From the NCBI GenBank assembly GCA_003212345.1, contig QCPZ01000010.1, positions 1 to 49,188 of the forward strand: a DNA stretch of 49,188 bases. The letters are read 5' to 3'. This stretch comes from SAR116 cluster bacterium AG-447-A06 (GTDB lineage Bacteria > Pseudomonadota > Alphaproteobacteria > Puniceispirillales > Puniceispirillaceae). How positions within the stretch are numbered: the first letter of the stretch is position 1; each line of letters opens with the position of its first letter. The notes below the pieces were generated by a model. It saw only the letters and a list, made by a program, of their open reading frames with translations. It had not been told where the DNA came from and searched no databases. The position numbers and the translations under genes are program-made. This document shows positions 41,688-49,188 of this stretch, piece after piece.

Positions 41688-42668
41688 TCACCTAATGTTG
41701 GATCGGTTGTGAGGAAGGGAATAATCAATATTTGGGCCTAGAGGTACAATTTTTGTTGGATTTATTGTTTCATGGCTTCCGTAATAATGTCGTTTTATGT
41801 GCTCCATGTTTACGGTACCACTTACTCCCGGTTGTTGGTAAAGGTCGCGGACGTATCCGAATAAATTTGGATAGTCAATGATCCTCCGCAAGTTACATTT
41901 GAAGTGACTAAAATAAACTGGGTCAAACCTAACCAGAGTTGTAAATAGTCTCCAATCTGCCTCAGTTATTTGGTCACCAAGCAGAAAGCGATGTTTTGCC
42001 AGGTGTGAGTCCAGCCAGTCTAATGTTTCAAACAATGGCGTGATGGCATCTTCGTAGGCTTGTTGAGTTGTAGCAAACCCAGCTTTATAAACACCGTTAT
42101 TAACCGTGTTATAAATCAACGTGTTTAATTTTTTAATTTCACCCCGCAAATTTCTGGGATAATAATCGCCAGTATTCGCACCAATGCCATCAAAGGCCGA
42201 ATTGAACATCCTAATGATTTCTGATGACTCATTCGAAACGATTGTTTTGGTTTTTTTGTCCCATAAAACTGGGACAGTTACCCTACCTGAATAATCAGCT
42301 TTGGCAGTTGTATATAATTGGTAGAGATTTTCAACACCATTAACCGTGTCTTTAACCACACTTTCTCCAGGTTTGAATGTCCAACCATTTTCAGCCATGT
42401 GCCAGTGAACAACTGAGATCGAAATAATGCTTTGAAGACCCTTCAACTCGCGAAAAATTAATGTGCGGTGCGCCCAAGGGCAAGCTAAGGAAACGTATAG
42501 GTGATAGCGATCTCGTTCTGCCTTGAAGCCTGACTCTCCGCTCGGCCCTGCTGAACCGTCAGATGTAATCCAGTTCCTAAACTGGGATGATGTCCGAACA
42601 AATTGCCCCTCCGACCCTTTGGTGTTGTACCATTGGTCCACCCATCGACCGTTTTGCAGTAAGCCCAT
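41688..42668 (-). CDS. glutathionyl-hydroquinone reductase (Xi-class GST)
   Basis: 326 residues from ATG 42668 (GAAGGGA site; the frame to 42725 is not supported). MGLLQNGRWVDQWYNTKGSE and ACPWAHRTLIFR place the catalytic Cys63, the same number as in E. coli YqjG. It reduces glutathionyl-hydroquinones to free hydroquinones. GRVTVPVLWDKKTKTIVSNE and LGDQITEADWRLFTTLVRFD are canonical. It may support aromatic degradation by other genes in the region (inference). Confidence 0.93.
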   Translation of the reverse strand: MGLLQNGRWVDQWYNTKGSEGQFVRTSSQFRNWITSDGSAGPSGESGFKAERDRYHLYVSLACPWAHRTLIFRELKGLQSIISISVVHWHMAENGWTFKPGESVVKDTVNGVENLYQLYTTAKADYSGRVTVPVLWDKKTKTIVSNESSEIIRMFNSAFDGIGANTGDYYPRNLRGEIKKLNTLIYNTVNNGVYKAGFATTQQAYEDAITPLFETLDWLDSHLAKHRFLLGDQITEADWRLFTTLVRFDPVYFSHFKCNLRRIIDYPNLFGYVRDLYQQPGVSGTVNMEHIKRHYYGSHETINPTKIVPLGPNIDYSLPHNRSNIR

Positions 42669-42955
42669 TATTTTAATCCCTTCTGGTCGCTGATTGGTTG
42701 GGAGCGAGTGGTCTTCGTATATCACCGGATACAGTGATACCAGCGTTGTGTCGATAAATCATGGTTGAGTTGCCACGGTTTTTTATTATTTTGCGTCAGA
42801 ATGCATCTTAAATATTTGCTAATTTCTTAAATTTGCGTTAATTGGCTCATTCTTTTGATTTTGAAAGTAACAGAAATGTCGACTGCGAATTTATTCCCTT
42901 TTAGTTTCTGACTGTGATTATTCGGATTTGGCACATGTTAAGGAGACTAAAAATA

Positions 42956-43162
42956 ATGCCTAATGGTAAAGTTAAGTGGTTTAATTCACAAAAGGGTTAT
43001 GGATTTATTGCGCCAGAGGAAGGAACACAAGATGTCTTTGTGCATATTACGGCTGTTCAAAATTCTGGAATGGATGGGTTGTCCGAAGATCAGGCTATTT
43101 CATTTGATCTTGAGGAGGGGCAGAATGGAAAGACGTCTGCAGTTAACCTAAAAAGTCTCTAA
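42956..43162 (+). CDS. cold-shock-domain protein (CspA family)
   Basis: 68 residues from ATG 42956, preceded by AAGGAG. GKVKWFNSQKGYGFI and DVFVHITAVQNSG are the RNP1 and RNP2 RNA-binding motifs. The upstream frame from 42914 is rejected. A 230-nt leader free of genes fits the long regulatory 5' leader of csp mRNAs, but I see no certain cold box. Confidence 0.93.
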   Translation: MPNGKVKWFNSQKGYGFIAPEEGTQDVFVHITAVQNSGMDGLSEDQAISFDLEEGQNGKTSAVNLKSL

Positions 43163-43361
43163 CCCAACCAGATTTAAAAAAAGGTGTGAGCGGCCATTTC
43201 TGATGGCTCGTTCAACCTTTCGTTATCATTGTTTTACTATTAGATGGGCTGCTTCAAACGAAAGGCTTGCCCAATCATTTTGCAAACAGTGCTGGCTACA
43301 AAATACAAAACACCCTAATTGCTTTCTGCCCATCAATTGTTAACAGAGCTGCTCGGACATT

Positions 43362-43508
43362 TCACCCAAATATTGGACCGCCACATTCACAATAAACTGT
43401 TACTTTTTTGTCCCCTTTTTGAAACCATGTGGTTGTAAAGGTTTTGAACAACAGTTTATGTCGTGATGGGATACGGTCAATAAAAGATGACGTCCCCCGC
43501 TCAAACAA
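43362..43508 (-). CDS. possible 48-residue Cys-x-Cys protein downstream of pseudoazurin
   Basis: A TTG at 43508 to TGA at 43362 reads MFERGTSSFIDRIPSRHKLL then FKTFTTTWFQKGDKKVTVYC and ECGGPIFG. The CECGG ending looks like half a zinc ribbon. It follows the pseudoazurin stop by 21 nt on the same strand, but has a TTG start and no clear ribosome binding site. The stretch 43163-43361 is otherwise without genes. A GCCAT/ATGGC hairpin lies near 43192-43206. Confidence 0.3.
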   Translation of the reverse strand: MFERGTSSFIDRIPSRHKLLFKTFTTTWFQKGDKKVTVYCECGGPIFG

Positions 43509-43529
43509 ATGCGCGTGTCATTCGGCTAC

Positions 43530-43949
43530 CTATTCAAGGCTAGCCAGGAGCTTTTTTAGTTTCTTTTTACTTTTACCGTATGCCTTAGCTTTTTTAACAT
43601 CGTCGATGTTGGACATATCATTGCCAACGACTACAAGGCCAATCATGCCCATGCCCTTATGAGGTGTGCACAAGTAATAATAAATGCCTGGTGTATCAAA
43701 AGTGATTTTGGCTTCCCTTCCATTCTTTGATTTGAACTTCATCTTATTGGGCGACGAAATCATTTCAACGTTGTGACCTTTCGAGCTTGGAAGCCAGGTC
43801 ACTGTATCGCCAACGTCTACTTTTACCACTTCTTGGCTAAATACCATTTTGTTGCCGTTGGCATCTTTATTCAGCATTTCAATAGAAACGTCGGAGGCAA
43901 AAGAGGGTGTGGATAGAAAGGCAGCAATTAAAAGAAAATAAAACTTCAT
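43530..43949 (-). CDS. pseudoazurin (type I blue copper protein)
   Basis: 139 residues. Signal peptide residues 1-19 (LSTPSFAS). Copper ligands are His59 (SSKGHNVEM), Cys94, His97 and Met102 (YLCTPHKGMGM), with the exact pseudoazurin spacing. The C-terminal lysine-rich helices (KKAKAYGKSKKKLKKLLASL) form the usual docking patch. It is a periplasmic electron carrier that commonly serves nitrite or nitrous-oxide reductases. No denitrification genes lie in the window, so its partner is elsewhere. Confidence 0.95.
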   Translation of the reverse strand: MKFYFLLIAAFLSTPSFASDVSIEMLNKDANGNKMVFSQEVVKVDVGDTVTWLPSSKGHNVEMISSPNKMKFKSKNGREAKITFDTPGIYYYLCTPHKGMGMIGLVVVGNDMSNIDDVKKAKAYGKSKKKLKKLLASLE

Positions 43950-44269
43950 CTTGGGTTCCTTACATGGGGTGCTTTGGTTTTGTTGCTATGCGTCAGCATC
44001 ACCGTTACGATATAGTGTCACAAACGGAAATCTATCATGTGGCAATTGGTCACTGCCGGGGCTCGCTTGTCAAGGTTGCTGTTTCATTGAAATACGAAGG
44101 GTCGTTTGTCTAACACTTTCAGCCTCTGTATTTTGAAGCGAGAAGAACTATCTTTTCCCACATTTCAGCTAAGGTATTAGTGTGATCATGAGTTTCACTT
44201 GGTAATTGGATGCGATGAGTTTAGTGTGTTCCATGATTGTAATCGGAAAGTGATGTTGCGGGGGTTATC
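43950..44269. other. divergent promoter region
   Basis: 320 nt between pseudoazurin (minus) and the TPP-enzyme gene (plus). Short open frames lack coding character. No recognised regulatory palindrome. Confidence 0.4.
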
Positions 44270-45931
44270 ATGAAAGCTTCAGATTTGTTCATTCAGGCTT
44301 TGGAGAATGAGGGGGTTGAATATATTTTTGGTATTCCCGGCGAAGAAAACCTAGATATTCTAGAGTCCCTGAGGAAATCCAAAAAGATCAAGCTTGTTCT
44401 GACCAGGCATGAACAGGGAGCGGCCTTCATGGCTGCAACTTATGGCAGACTTACCGGAAAGGCTGGGGTATGTCTTGCTACGTTAGGGCCCGGTGCGACA
44501 AATTTTACGACCCCTGCAGCGTATGGATTTCTTGGGGGTTTCCCTCTCGTAATGATTACTGGGCAAAAACCCATAAAGAAGTCGAAGCAAGGCCAGTTTC
44601 AGATAGTGGATGTTGTTCAACTATTTGCGCCAATTTGCAAAATGACAAAGCAAATTGTTAATGCAAATACAATTCCCTCTTTGGTTCGAGAAGCCTTTCG
44701 TATCGCAGAGGAAGAAAAGCCCGGCCCTGTATTACTTGAACTGCCCGAGGACATTGCAGAAGAGGCGGCGGAATTAGTGGATTTAATCCCGCCAGGAGAA
44801 AGGCATTACGCAGTTGCAGGTAAAGAGGTCATAAACGCCGCTGCCAATGCAATCAAAGGCGCAAAACGGCCCTTAGTTTTGATAGGAGCTGGTGCAAATC
44901 GGAAGGAAGCTCGCCGAGCAATATCTGAATTCATTGGGATGATTGGTTTGCCCTTTTGCAATACTCAGATGGGAAAGGGTGTTGTAGACGAAAGCTCTAG
45001 CTACTTTCTAGGTACTGCTGCTCTCTCAGATAAAGATTATTTACATGACTACATCAAGATCGCTGATTTAATCGTGAATATTGGTCATGATGTTATAGAA
45101 AAACCTCCATTTTTTATGGAGCACGGTGGTGCCGAGGTAATCCATATAAATTACAAGTCGGCCCAAGTGGACCAAGTTTATTTTCCCCAAATAGAGGTCG
45201 TTGGTGATATTGCGCTGTCAGTTGATGCATTAGCGGACGCGCTAGGTTCGAAGCTCGACATAGATTTAGAGGATTTTGAGAAGGTCAGGGACAACGTCAA
45301 AGGAAAGATTTTTCCACTCGACGAAGAGCCGGTATTTCCAATGCGACCACAAAATATTGTGTCAGCGATTAGAAATTTGATGGGTTATCATGATATTATT
45401 GCCCTCGATAATGGTGTCTATAAAATCTGGTTTGCGAGAAATTACCTGGCGTTTCAACCAAACACTATTCTTCTCGACAATGCCCTTGCAACGATGGGCG
45501 CGGGGCTGCCATCTGCGATGCTTGCTGCAATGATACATCCAAACCGTAAGGTAATGTCTATTTGCGGTGATGGTGGTTTTATGATGAATAGTCAAGAGAT
45601 TGAAACAGCTGTCAGGTTGAACTTGAATTTGGTTGTTCTCATCTTGAATGACAATTCCTATGGAATGATCCGATGGAAACAGGCGGGATCAGGTTTTGAG
45701 GATTGGGGACTGGAATATAATAATCCAGACTTTGTCAAATATGCTGAGTCATATGGGGCACACGGACACCGTATCACTAGCGTCAGTGGCTTTGATGAGA
45801 CGGTCGACAGAGCATTCAGGGAAGGGGGTGTCCATTTAATAGACATGCCAGTTGATTACTCACAAAACGTTAAAGAACTAATCACTGATTTAAGAGAACA
45901 TAAATCAACAGTGGAAAATATTGAGTTATGA
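44270..45931 (+). CDS. thiamine-diphosphate enzyme, acetolactate-synthase-like
   Basis: 553 residues. The catalytic Glu is in LTRHEQGAAFMA. The TPP-binding motif starts at ICGDGGFMMNSQEIETAV and ends at LILNDNSYG. MGAGLPSAMLAA and the N-terminal GEENLDILESL complete a full-length ALS-type protein. There is no regulatory subunit gene, which suggests a catabolic rather than biosynthetic role. The substrate could be pyruvate or another 2-oxoacid. The stop overlaps the aldehyde dehydrogenase start (ATGA), so the two enzymes form an operon. Confidence 0.9.
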   Translation: MKASDLFIQALENEGVEYIFGIPGEENLDILESLRKSKKIKLVLTRHEQGAAFMAATYGRLTGKAGVCLATLGPGATNFTTPAAYGFLGGFPLVMITGQKPIKKSKQGQFQIVDVVQLFAPICKMTKQIVNANTIPSLVREAFRIAEEEKPGPVLLELPEDIAEEAAELVDLIPPGERHYAVAGKEVINAAANAIKGAKRPLVLIGAGANRKEARRAISEFIGMIGLPFCNTQMGKGVVDESSSYFLGTAALSDKDYLHDYIKIADLIVNIGHDVIEKPPFFMEHGGAEVIHINYKSAQVDQVYFPQIEVVGDIALSVDALADALGSKLDIDLEDFEKVRDNVKGKIFPLDEEPVFPMRPQNIVSAIRNLMGYHDIIALDNGVYKIWFARNYLAFQPNTILLDNALATMGAGLPSAMLAAMIHPNRKVMSICGDGGFMMNSQEIETAVRLNLNLVVLILNDNSYGMIRWKQAGSGFEDWGLEYNNPDFVKYAESYGAHGHRITSVSGFDETVDRAFREGGVHLIDMPVDYSQNVKELITDLREHKSTVENIEL

Positions 45932-47313
45932 GCCATCTTTTTGTAACCAACCCCTTTGATGCTTCTTCGATTGGAAAGGTAAAACTTTCGTCTGAGAGTG
46001 AGGTTGAAGCGGCATTGGCTATTGCCGAGAAAACTCACAGAAATAATAAGAAAGGGCTCCCAAAATACGAGCGCGCCGCGATTTTGAAAAAGGCAGCGGA
46101 AATCATGAAGGGTAGAGCAAATGAACTTGCTTTGCTGATAGCGTCGGAGGGTGGAAAGCCCCTAATTGATGCGAAAGTTGAAGTCGAACGAGCAATAGAC
46201 GGCGTTGAGACTTGTGCCTCAGAGATTGCAAATAATTCAGGGTCAGAAGTACCAATGGATTTAACGCCAGCTGGCAAGGGAAAAATGGCTTTTACTATCA
46301 AAGAGCCAATTGGTCCAGTGGTTGCGATTTCAGCGTTCAATCATCCTTTAAATTTGATAGTGCATCAAGTTGGTCCAGCAGTTGCAGCTGGAAATCCGGT
46401 AATCGTCAAGCCAGCAGACGACACACCGCTCTGCTGTGAGGCCTTTATAAAAATATTGCATCAGGCGGGCTTAGCACCAGAGTGGGCCCAATTTATATGC
46501 TGTGATGTGAGTGTTGCGCAAAAGCTGGTCACTGATGAAAGGGTTGCTTTTTTTAGCTTTATTGGTTCATCAGCTGTGGGTTGGAAATTACGTTCGTTAC
46601 TTGCGCCTGGAACAAGGGTTGCACTAGAACATGGAGGAGTAGCCCCGGTCATAGTCTGTCCTTCAGCCAACAAAGACCTATTGGTCCCAAGCCTGGTAAA
46701 AGGTGGTTTCTATCACTCTGGTCAGGTCTGTGTTTCGGTTCAACGTGTTTTTTGTGTTGACTCTTCTGGCAAAGAGCTTGCGGATAGCTTAGCTGATCAA
46801 GCTTCAAAATTAGTTGTTGGCAACGCTATTGAAGCTGAAACAGAATGTGGACCATTGATAAGGAATAAAGAAGTTGACAGAGTTGAGGACTGGGTTGCAG
46901 AAGCTGTTGATGCGGGTGCTCAAGTTGTATGCGGTGGTAAAAAGTTGTCCAGTTCCTGTTATGCCCCTACCGTTTTACTGAACCCTCCCGAAACTTGCCG
47001 GGTATCGAGACAAGAGATCTTTGGTCCTGTCATCTCCGTATATGACAAAGAGAATTTGAATGAAGCCATATTGCAAGCAAATGACCTTCAATATGCTTTT
47101 CAGGCATCGGTATTTTCGGATAGTCATAGCGAGATAATGGACATAGTTAATAGGCTTGATGGGTCAGCTATAATGGTCAATGAGCACTCGGCATTCCGGG
47201 TTGATTGGATGCCATTTGCCGGTAGAAAGAATTCAGGTTTTGGGGTGGGTGGAATTCCCCATTCTATCGAAGAAATGTCTCAATCTAAAATGGTTGTTTT
47301 TTCATTCAATTGA
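45928..47313 (+). CDS. NAD(P)-dependent aldehyde dehydrogenase
   Basis: 461 residues. VAISAFNHPLNLIVHQVGPA and AGNPVIVKPADDTP are the cofactor-binding part. The catalytic Cys is in FYHSGQVCVSVQRVF and the general-base Glu in ALEHGGVAPVIV (EHGG rather than the usual ELGG). FGPVISVYD and PFAGRKNSGFG close the fold. It overlaps the TPP-enzyme gene by 4 nt. The aldehyde is probably produced by or coupled to the carboligase/decarboxylase step (inference). Confidence 0.92.
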   Translation: MSHLFVTNPFDASSIGKVKLSSESEVEAALAIAEKTHRNNKKGLPKYERAAILKKAAEIMKGRANELALLIASEGGKPLIDAKVEVERAIDGVETCASEIANNSGSEVPMDLTPAGKGKMAFTIKEPIGPVVAISAFNHPLNLIVHQVGPAVAAGNPVIVKPADDTPLCCEAFIKILHQAGLAPEWAQFICCDVSVAQKLVTDERVAFFSFIGSSAVGWKLRSLLAPGTRVALEHGGVAPVIVCPSANKDLLVPSLVKGGFYHSGQVCVSVQRVFCVDSSGKELADSLADQASKLVVGNAIEAETECGPLIRNKEVDRVEDWVAEAVDAGAQVVCGGKKLSSSCYAPTVLLNPPETCRVSRQEIFGPVISVYDKENLNEAILQANDLQYAFQASVFSDSHSEIMDIVNRLDGSAIMVNEHSAFRVDWMPFAGRKNSGFGVGGIPHSIEEMSQSKMVVFSFN

Positions 47314-47420
47314 CCTCGAAATCTATATTTTCAGATTTGGAAAACACCCCAATTTTGTGCTTCAGAGTTGGCGTCCTGTTGTATTTCATTTTGAATGGGT
47401 TGAAATTTTACAGCCTCATT

Positions 47421-48239
47421 TTAGCCTTTGATAAGTATGTTTTTTTGTACAAGAGCGTATACAAAAATAGATGTTAATACCATGATGACCGTGGGTGCTG
47501 GTGCGCTATCTATCCAAAAACTGAGATAAATACCGAACATCATAGCTGATATTGTTGTAATTAGGGCAAGTGGCATCATCAGGCGAAATTGTTTTGTGAT
47601 CAAAAATGCGATCGAACCTGGCGCAATGAGCAAGGCAATCGCCAATATGAGGCCTGTGGCTTTTAAAGTGGCAACAACTGTTAGAGATATAGATGCAAGA
47701 AGCAACAAATTTAGAATGTGTACTTTTAATCCAGAGGCTCTTGCTTGCAGGGGGTCAAAAGATTGCAGTGCAAGATCCGCCCACTTCATTATAAGGAAAC
47801 TGCCCACAAAAGTGGCGATAAAAATCGTAATTGTAATGTCCTCAATGCTAACACCCAACATGTTGCCAAAAAGGATGTGGTCGAGGTGCGCGTCTATTTT
47901 GATGCCGGTATAGAGGACTAATCCAGTAGCGAACATCCCAGAAAATACTACGCCCATAACAGTATCCTGTTTAACCCGGCAGTTGTCGGACAGGTAACTG
48001 GTGGCTGTTGCACAAAAAATGCCAGCAATAAACGCACCGATTATTAATGGTATGTTAAAAACATAGGCTAGAACAACTCCAGGAAAGACTGCGTGGCTTA
48101 TGGCGTCGCCCATTAAAGACCACCCTCTCACCACCAAAAAGCAAGAAAGAAGTGCTGTAGGGATGGCAACAATCAGTCCAATCAAAAAAGCATACCGCAT
48201 GAAATTAAATTCAAATGGCAGAAGTAATGTTTCGATCAT
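47421..48239 (-). CDS. metal ABC transporter permease (Mn/Zn/Fe type), second subunit
   Basis: 272 residues, eight or nine membrane segments. RGWSLMGDAISHAVFPGVVL, the ABC-3 family EAA-like region RASGLKVHILNLLLLASISL and VATLKATGLILAIALLIAPG. SitD/MntB-like. It overlaps the preceding permease by 1 nt (TAATG). The two permeases plus the ATPase at the window end form one importer operon. The binding protein is presumably outside. Confidence 0.93.
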   Translation of the reverse strand: MIETLLLPFEFNFMRYAFLIGLIVAIPTALLSCFLVVRGWSLMGDAISHAVFPGVVLAYVFNIPLIIGAFIAGIFCATATSYLSDNCRVKQDTVMGVVFSGMFATGLVLYTGIKIDAHLDHILFGNMLGVSIEDITITIFIATFVGSFLIMKWADLALQSFDPLQARASGLKVHILNLLLLASISLTVVATLKATGLILAIALLIAPGSIAFLITKQFRLMMPLALITTISAMMFGIYLSFWIDSAPAPTVIMVLTSIFVYALVQKNILIKG

Positions 48240-49096
48240 TAGAACGGCTGCTGGCGATTATAAGCCAGTCTCTTCAGCGCTAACATTCCGTGCTTTGGCG
48301 CAAACAAAAAAACGATAAGAAAAATAACTGTCTGTAAGCAAACAATAATGCCACCCGTTGCTCCGTCTAGGAAAAAGCTTGAATAGGCGCCTAAAAAACT
48401 GGTTAAAGTTCCGATTATGATGCTTAGTGTTAACAAATGTGGAAAACGATCTGTTAACAAATAGGCGGTTGCTCCTGGTGTAATTACCATGGCGATCACC
48501 AAAAATGCTCCAACTGTCTGGAGAGCTGCTACGCAACAGGAAGAAAGAATGATAAAAAAAAGTAAATTCATGTTTTCCGGGTTGATGCCAATTGAACGCG
48601 CATGGTTTTCATCAAAGAAAACCACCATTAAATCTTTCCATTTCATTAAGAGAATGGCCAGTGATAGGGAGCTAATCAACACCAACTGAATTGTATCGCT
48701 CGGCGCGATTGCCAGTATGTTTCCTAGAGTAATTGTTTTGATGTCAACGGACGCCGGCGACATTGATGCTATAAAAAGTCCCAGCCCAAAAAATGAACTG
48801 AAAATTAGCCCAATAACAGCGTCTTCCTTCAAGTTTGTTCTTTGTTTGAGAAATAGCATTGCCCCTGCAGCTAATCCACCTGAAAAGAGTGCACCAATAA
48901 ACAGTGGCAGACCAAAAATGTACGTCAACGCTACCCCAGGGACGATGGCGTGAGATAACGCATCACCGATCAGTGACCAACCTTTTAGCATTAAATAAGC
49001 GGATAAAAATGCGCAGACTCCGCCAACTAAGGCGCTAACCCACATCGCATTTATCATATAATTGTAGCTAAATGGAATAAGCAGTTCATCAATCAT
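48239..49096 (-). CDS. metal ABC transporter permease (Mn/Zn/Fe type), first subunit
   Basis: 285 residues. MIDELLIPFSYNYMINAMWV, LKGWSLIGDALSHAIVPGVA and ARSIGINPENMNLLFFIILS are ABC-3 permease signatures, and VGAFLVIAMVITPGATAYLL matches the Gly/Pro-rich translocation segment. SitC-like. The start ATG overlaps the stop of the ATPase gene by 8 nt. The two different permeases in tandem imply a heterodimeric channel of the SitCD type. Confidence 0.93.
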   Translation of the reverse strand: MIDELLIPFSYNYMINAMWVSALVGGVCAFLSAYLMLKGWSLIGDALSHAIVPGVALTYIFGLPLFIGALFSGGLAAGAMLFLKQRTNLKEDAVIGLIFSSFFGLGLFIASMSPASVDIKTITLGNILAIAPSDTIQLVLISSLSLAILLMKWKDLMVVFFDENHARSIGINPENMNLLFFIILSSCCVAALQTVGAFLVIAMVITPGATAYLLTDRFPHLLTLSIIIGTLTSFLGAYSSFFLDGATGGIIVCLQTVIFLIVFLFAPKHGMLALKRLAYNRQQPF

Positions 49097-49188
49097 TTTT
49101 TTCTAAATCTTCGTTGTGCGCAATCTGGTGCTTTCCGCCATAGGTCACGAGAGGACGTTCATCATCAGTCAAAATTAAGACCTTTCGA
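49089..49188 (-). CDS. ATP-binding subunit of the metal ABC transporter, C-terminal end only
   Basis: The frame enters from the right edge and reads RKVLILTDDERPLVTYGGKH, then QIAHNEDLEKND and stop (49089-49091). The short acidic tail after a beta strand, directly coupled to the permease gene, is what is expected at the end of a SitB/MntA-type ATPase. No Walker motifs are in the window, so the assignment rests on context. Confidence 0.7.
   Translation of the reverse strand, partial: RKVLILTDDERPLVTYGGKHQIAHNEDLEKND

Overview
The window is a piece of an alphaproteobacterial chromosome, probably from a marine, SAR116-like heterotroph (the rank below class is inference). The clearest evidence is the block at 2.3-9.4 kb: a small Arg/Lys-rich protein, murA, DUF2948, hisD, UPF0262, a low-molecular-weight phosphatase-like protein, infA, maf, a short RNase E/G, yacG and tRNA-Phe, all on the plus strand. 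This gene order is typical of Alphaproteobacteria. To its left, on the minus strand, are a TVP38/DedA-type membrane protein and the first 375 codons of a secreted C-type-lectin-domain protein that runs off the window.

Downstream of tRNA-Phe (from about 9.45 kb) the DNA becomes visibly more AT-rich and looser, with many short genes, gene remnants and short interspersed repeats. I found four repeat families (called R1 to R4 here). All lie between 9.6 and 29 kb, and none was seen in the core block or beyond 29 kb. They often touch the ends or starts of genes. The region 10.7-24.4 kb carries a likely small-molecule catabolic set: a TauD/TfdA dioxygenase, an MFS carrier, a PrpF-family isomerase, a PEP-mutase/isocitrate-lyase-family lyase, a cyclase-family hydrolase coupled to a two-domain UGSC-like protein without the Sec/Cys motif, and a 4,5-dihydroxyphthalate-decarboxylase-like protein. 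Between 13.4 and 17.2 kb sits a group of roughly 100-residue proteins that look like dimeric alpha+beta barrels, plus one NTF2-like protein. One of them is duplicated, and the second copy has two nonsense codons. A lysine/alanine-rich, histone-H1-like protein with a C-terminal membrane segment lies between the two copies.

From 24.7 to 37.7 kb come DUF6356, the tail of a dead polysaccharide deacetylase gene, a cytoplasmic BtuF-like protein, a VOC protein, DUF445, a MotA-like fragment-sized protein, a CoA-transferase divergent from an amidase, a stand-alone BLUF photoreceptor, a lipoprotein, an Nmad3 (nucleotide-modification-associated) protein and an SbmA/BacA-type transporter. From 37.8 to 49.2 kb come two convergent exported serine proteases (trypsin-like with repeats, and subtilisin-like), DUF1289, Dps, DUF4174, a glutathionyl-hydroquinone reductase, a cold-shock protein, pseudoazurin, a TPP-enzyme/aldehyde-dehydrogenase operon, and part of a Mn/Zn/Fe-type ABC importer (two permeases and the end of the ATPase).

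Several short genes below 60 codons are proposed from reading the intergenic DNA directly. Their confidence is given individually. No integrase, transposase, CRISPR array or rRNA was seen.
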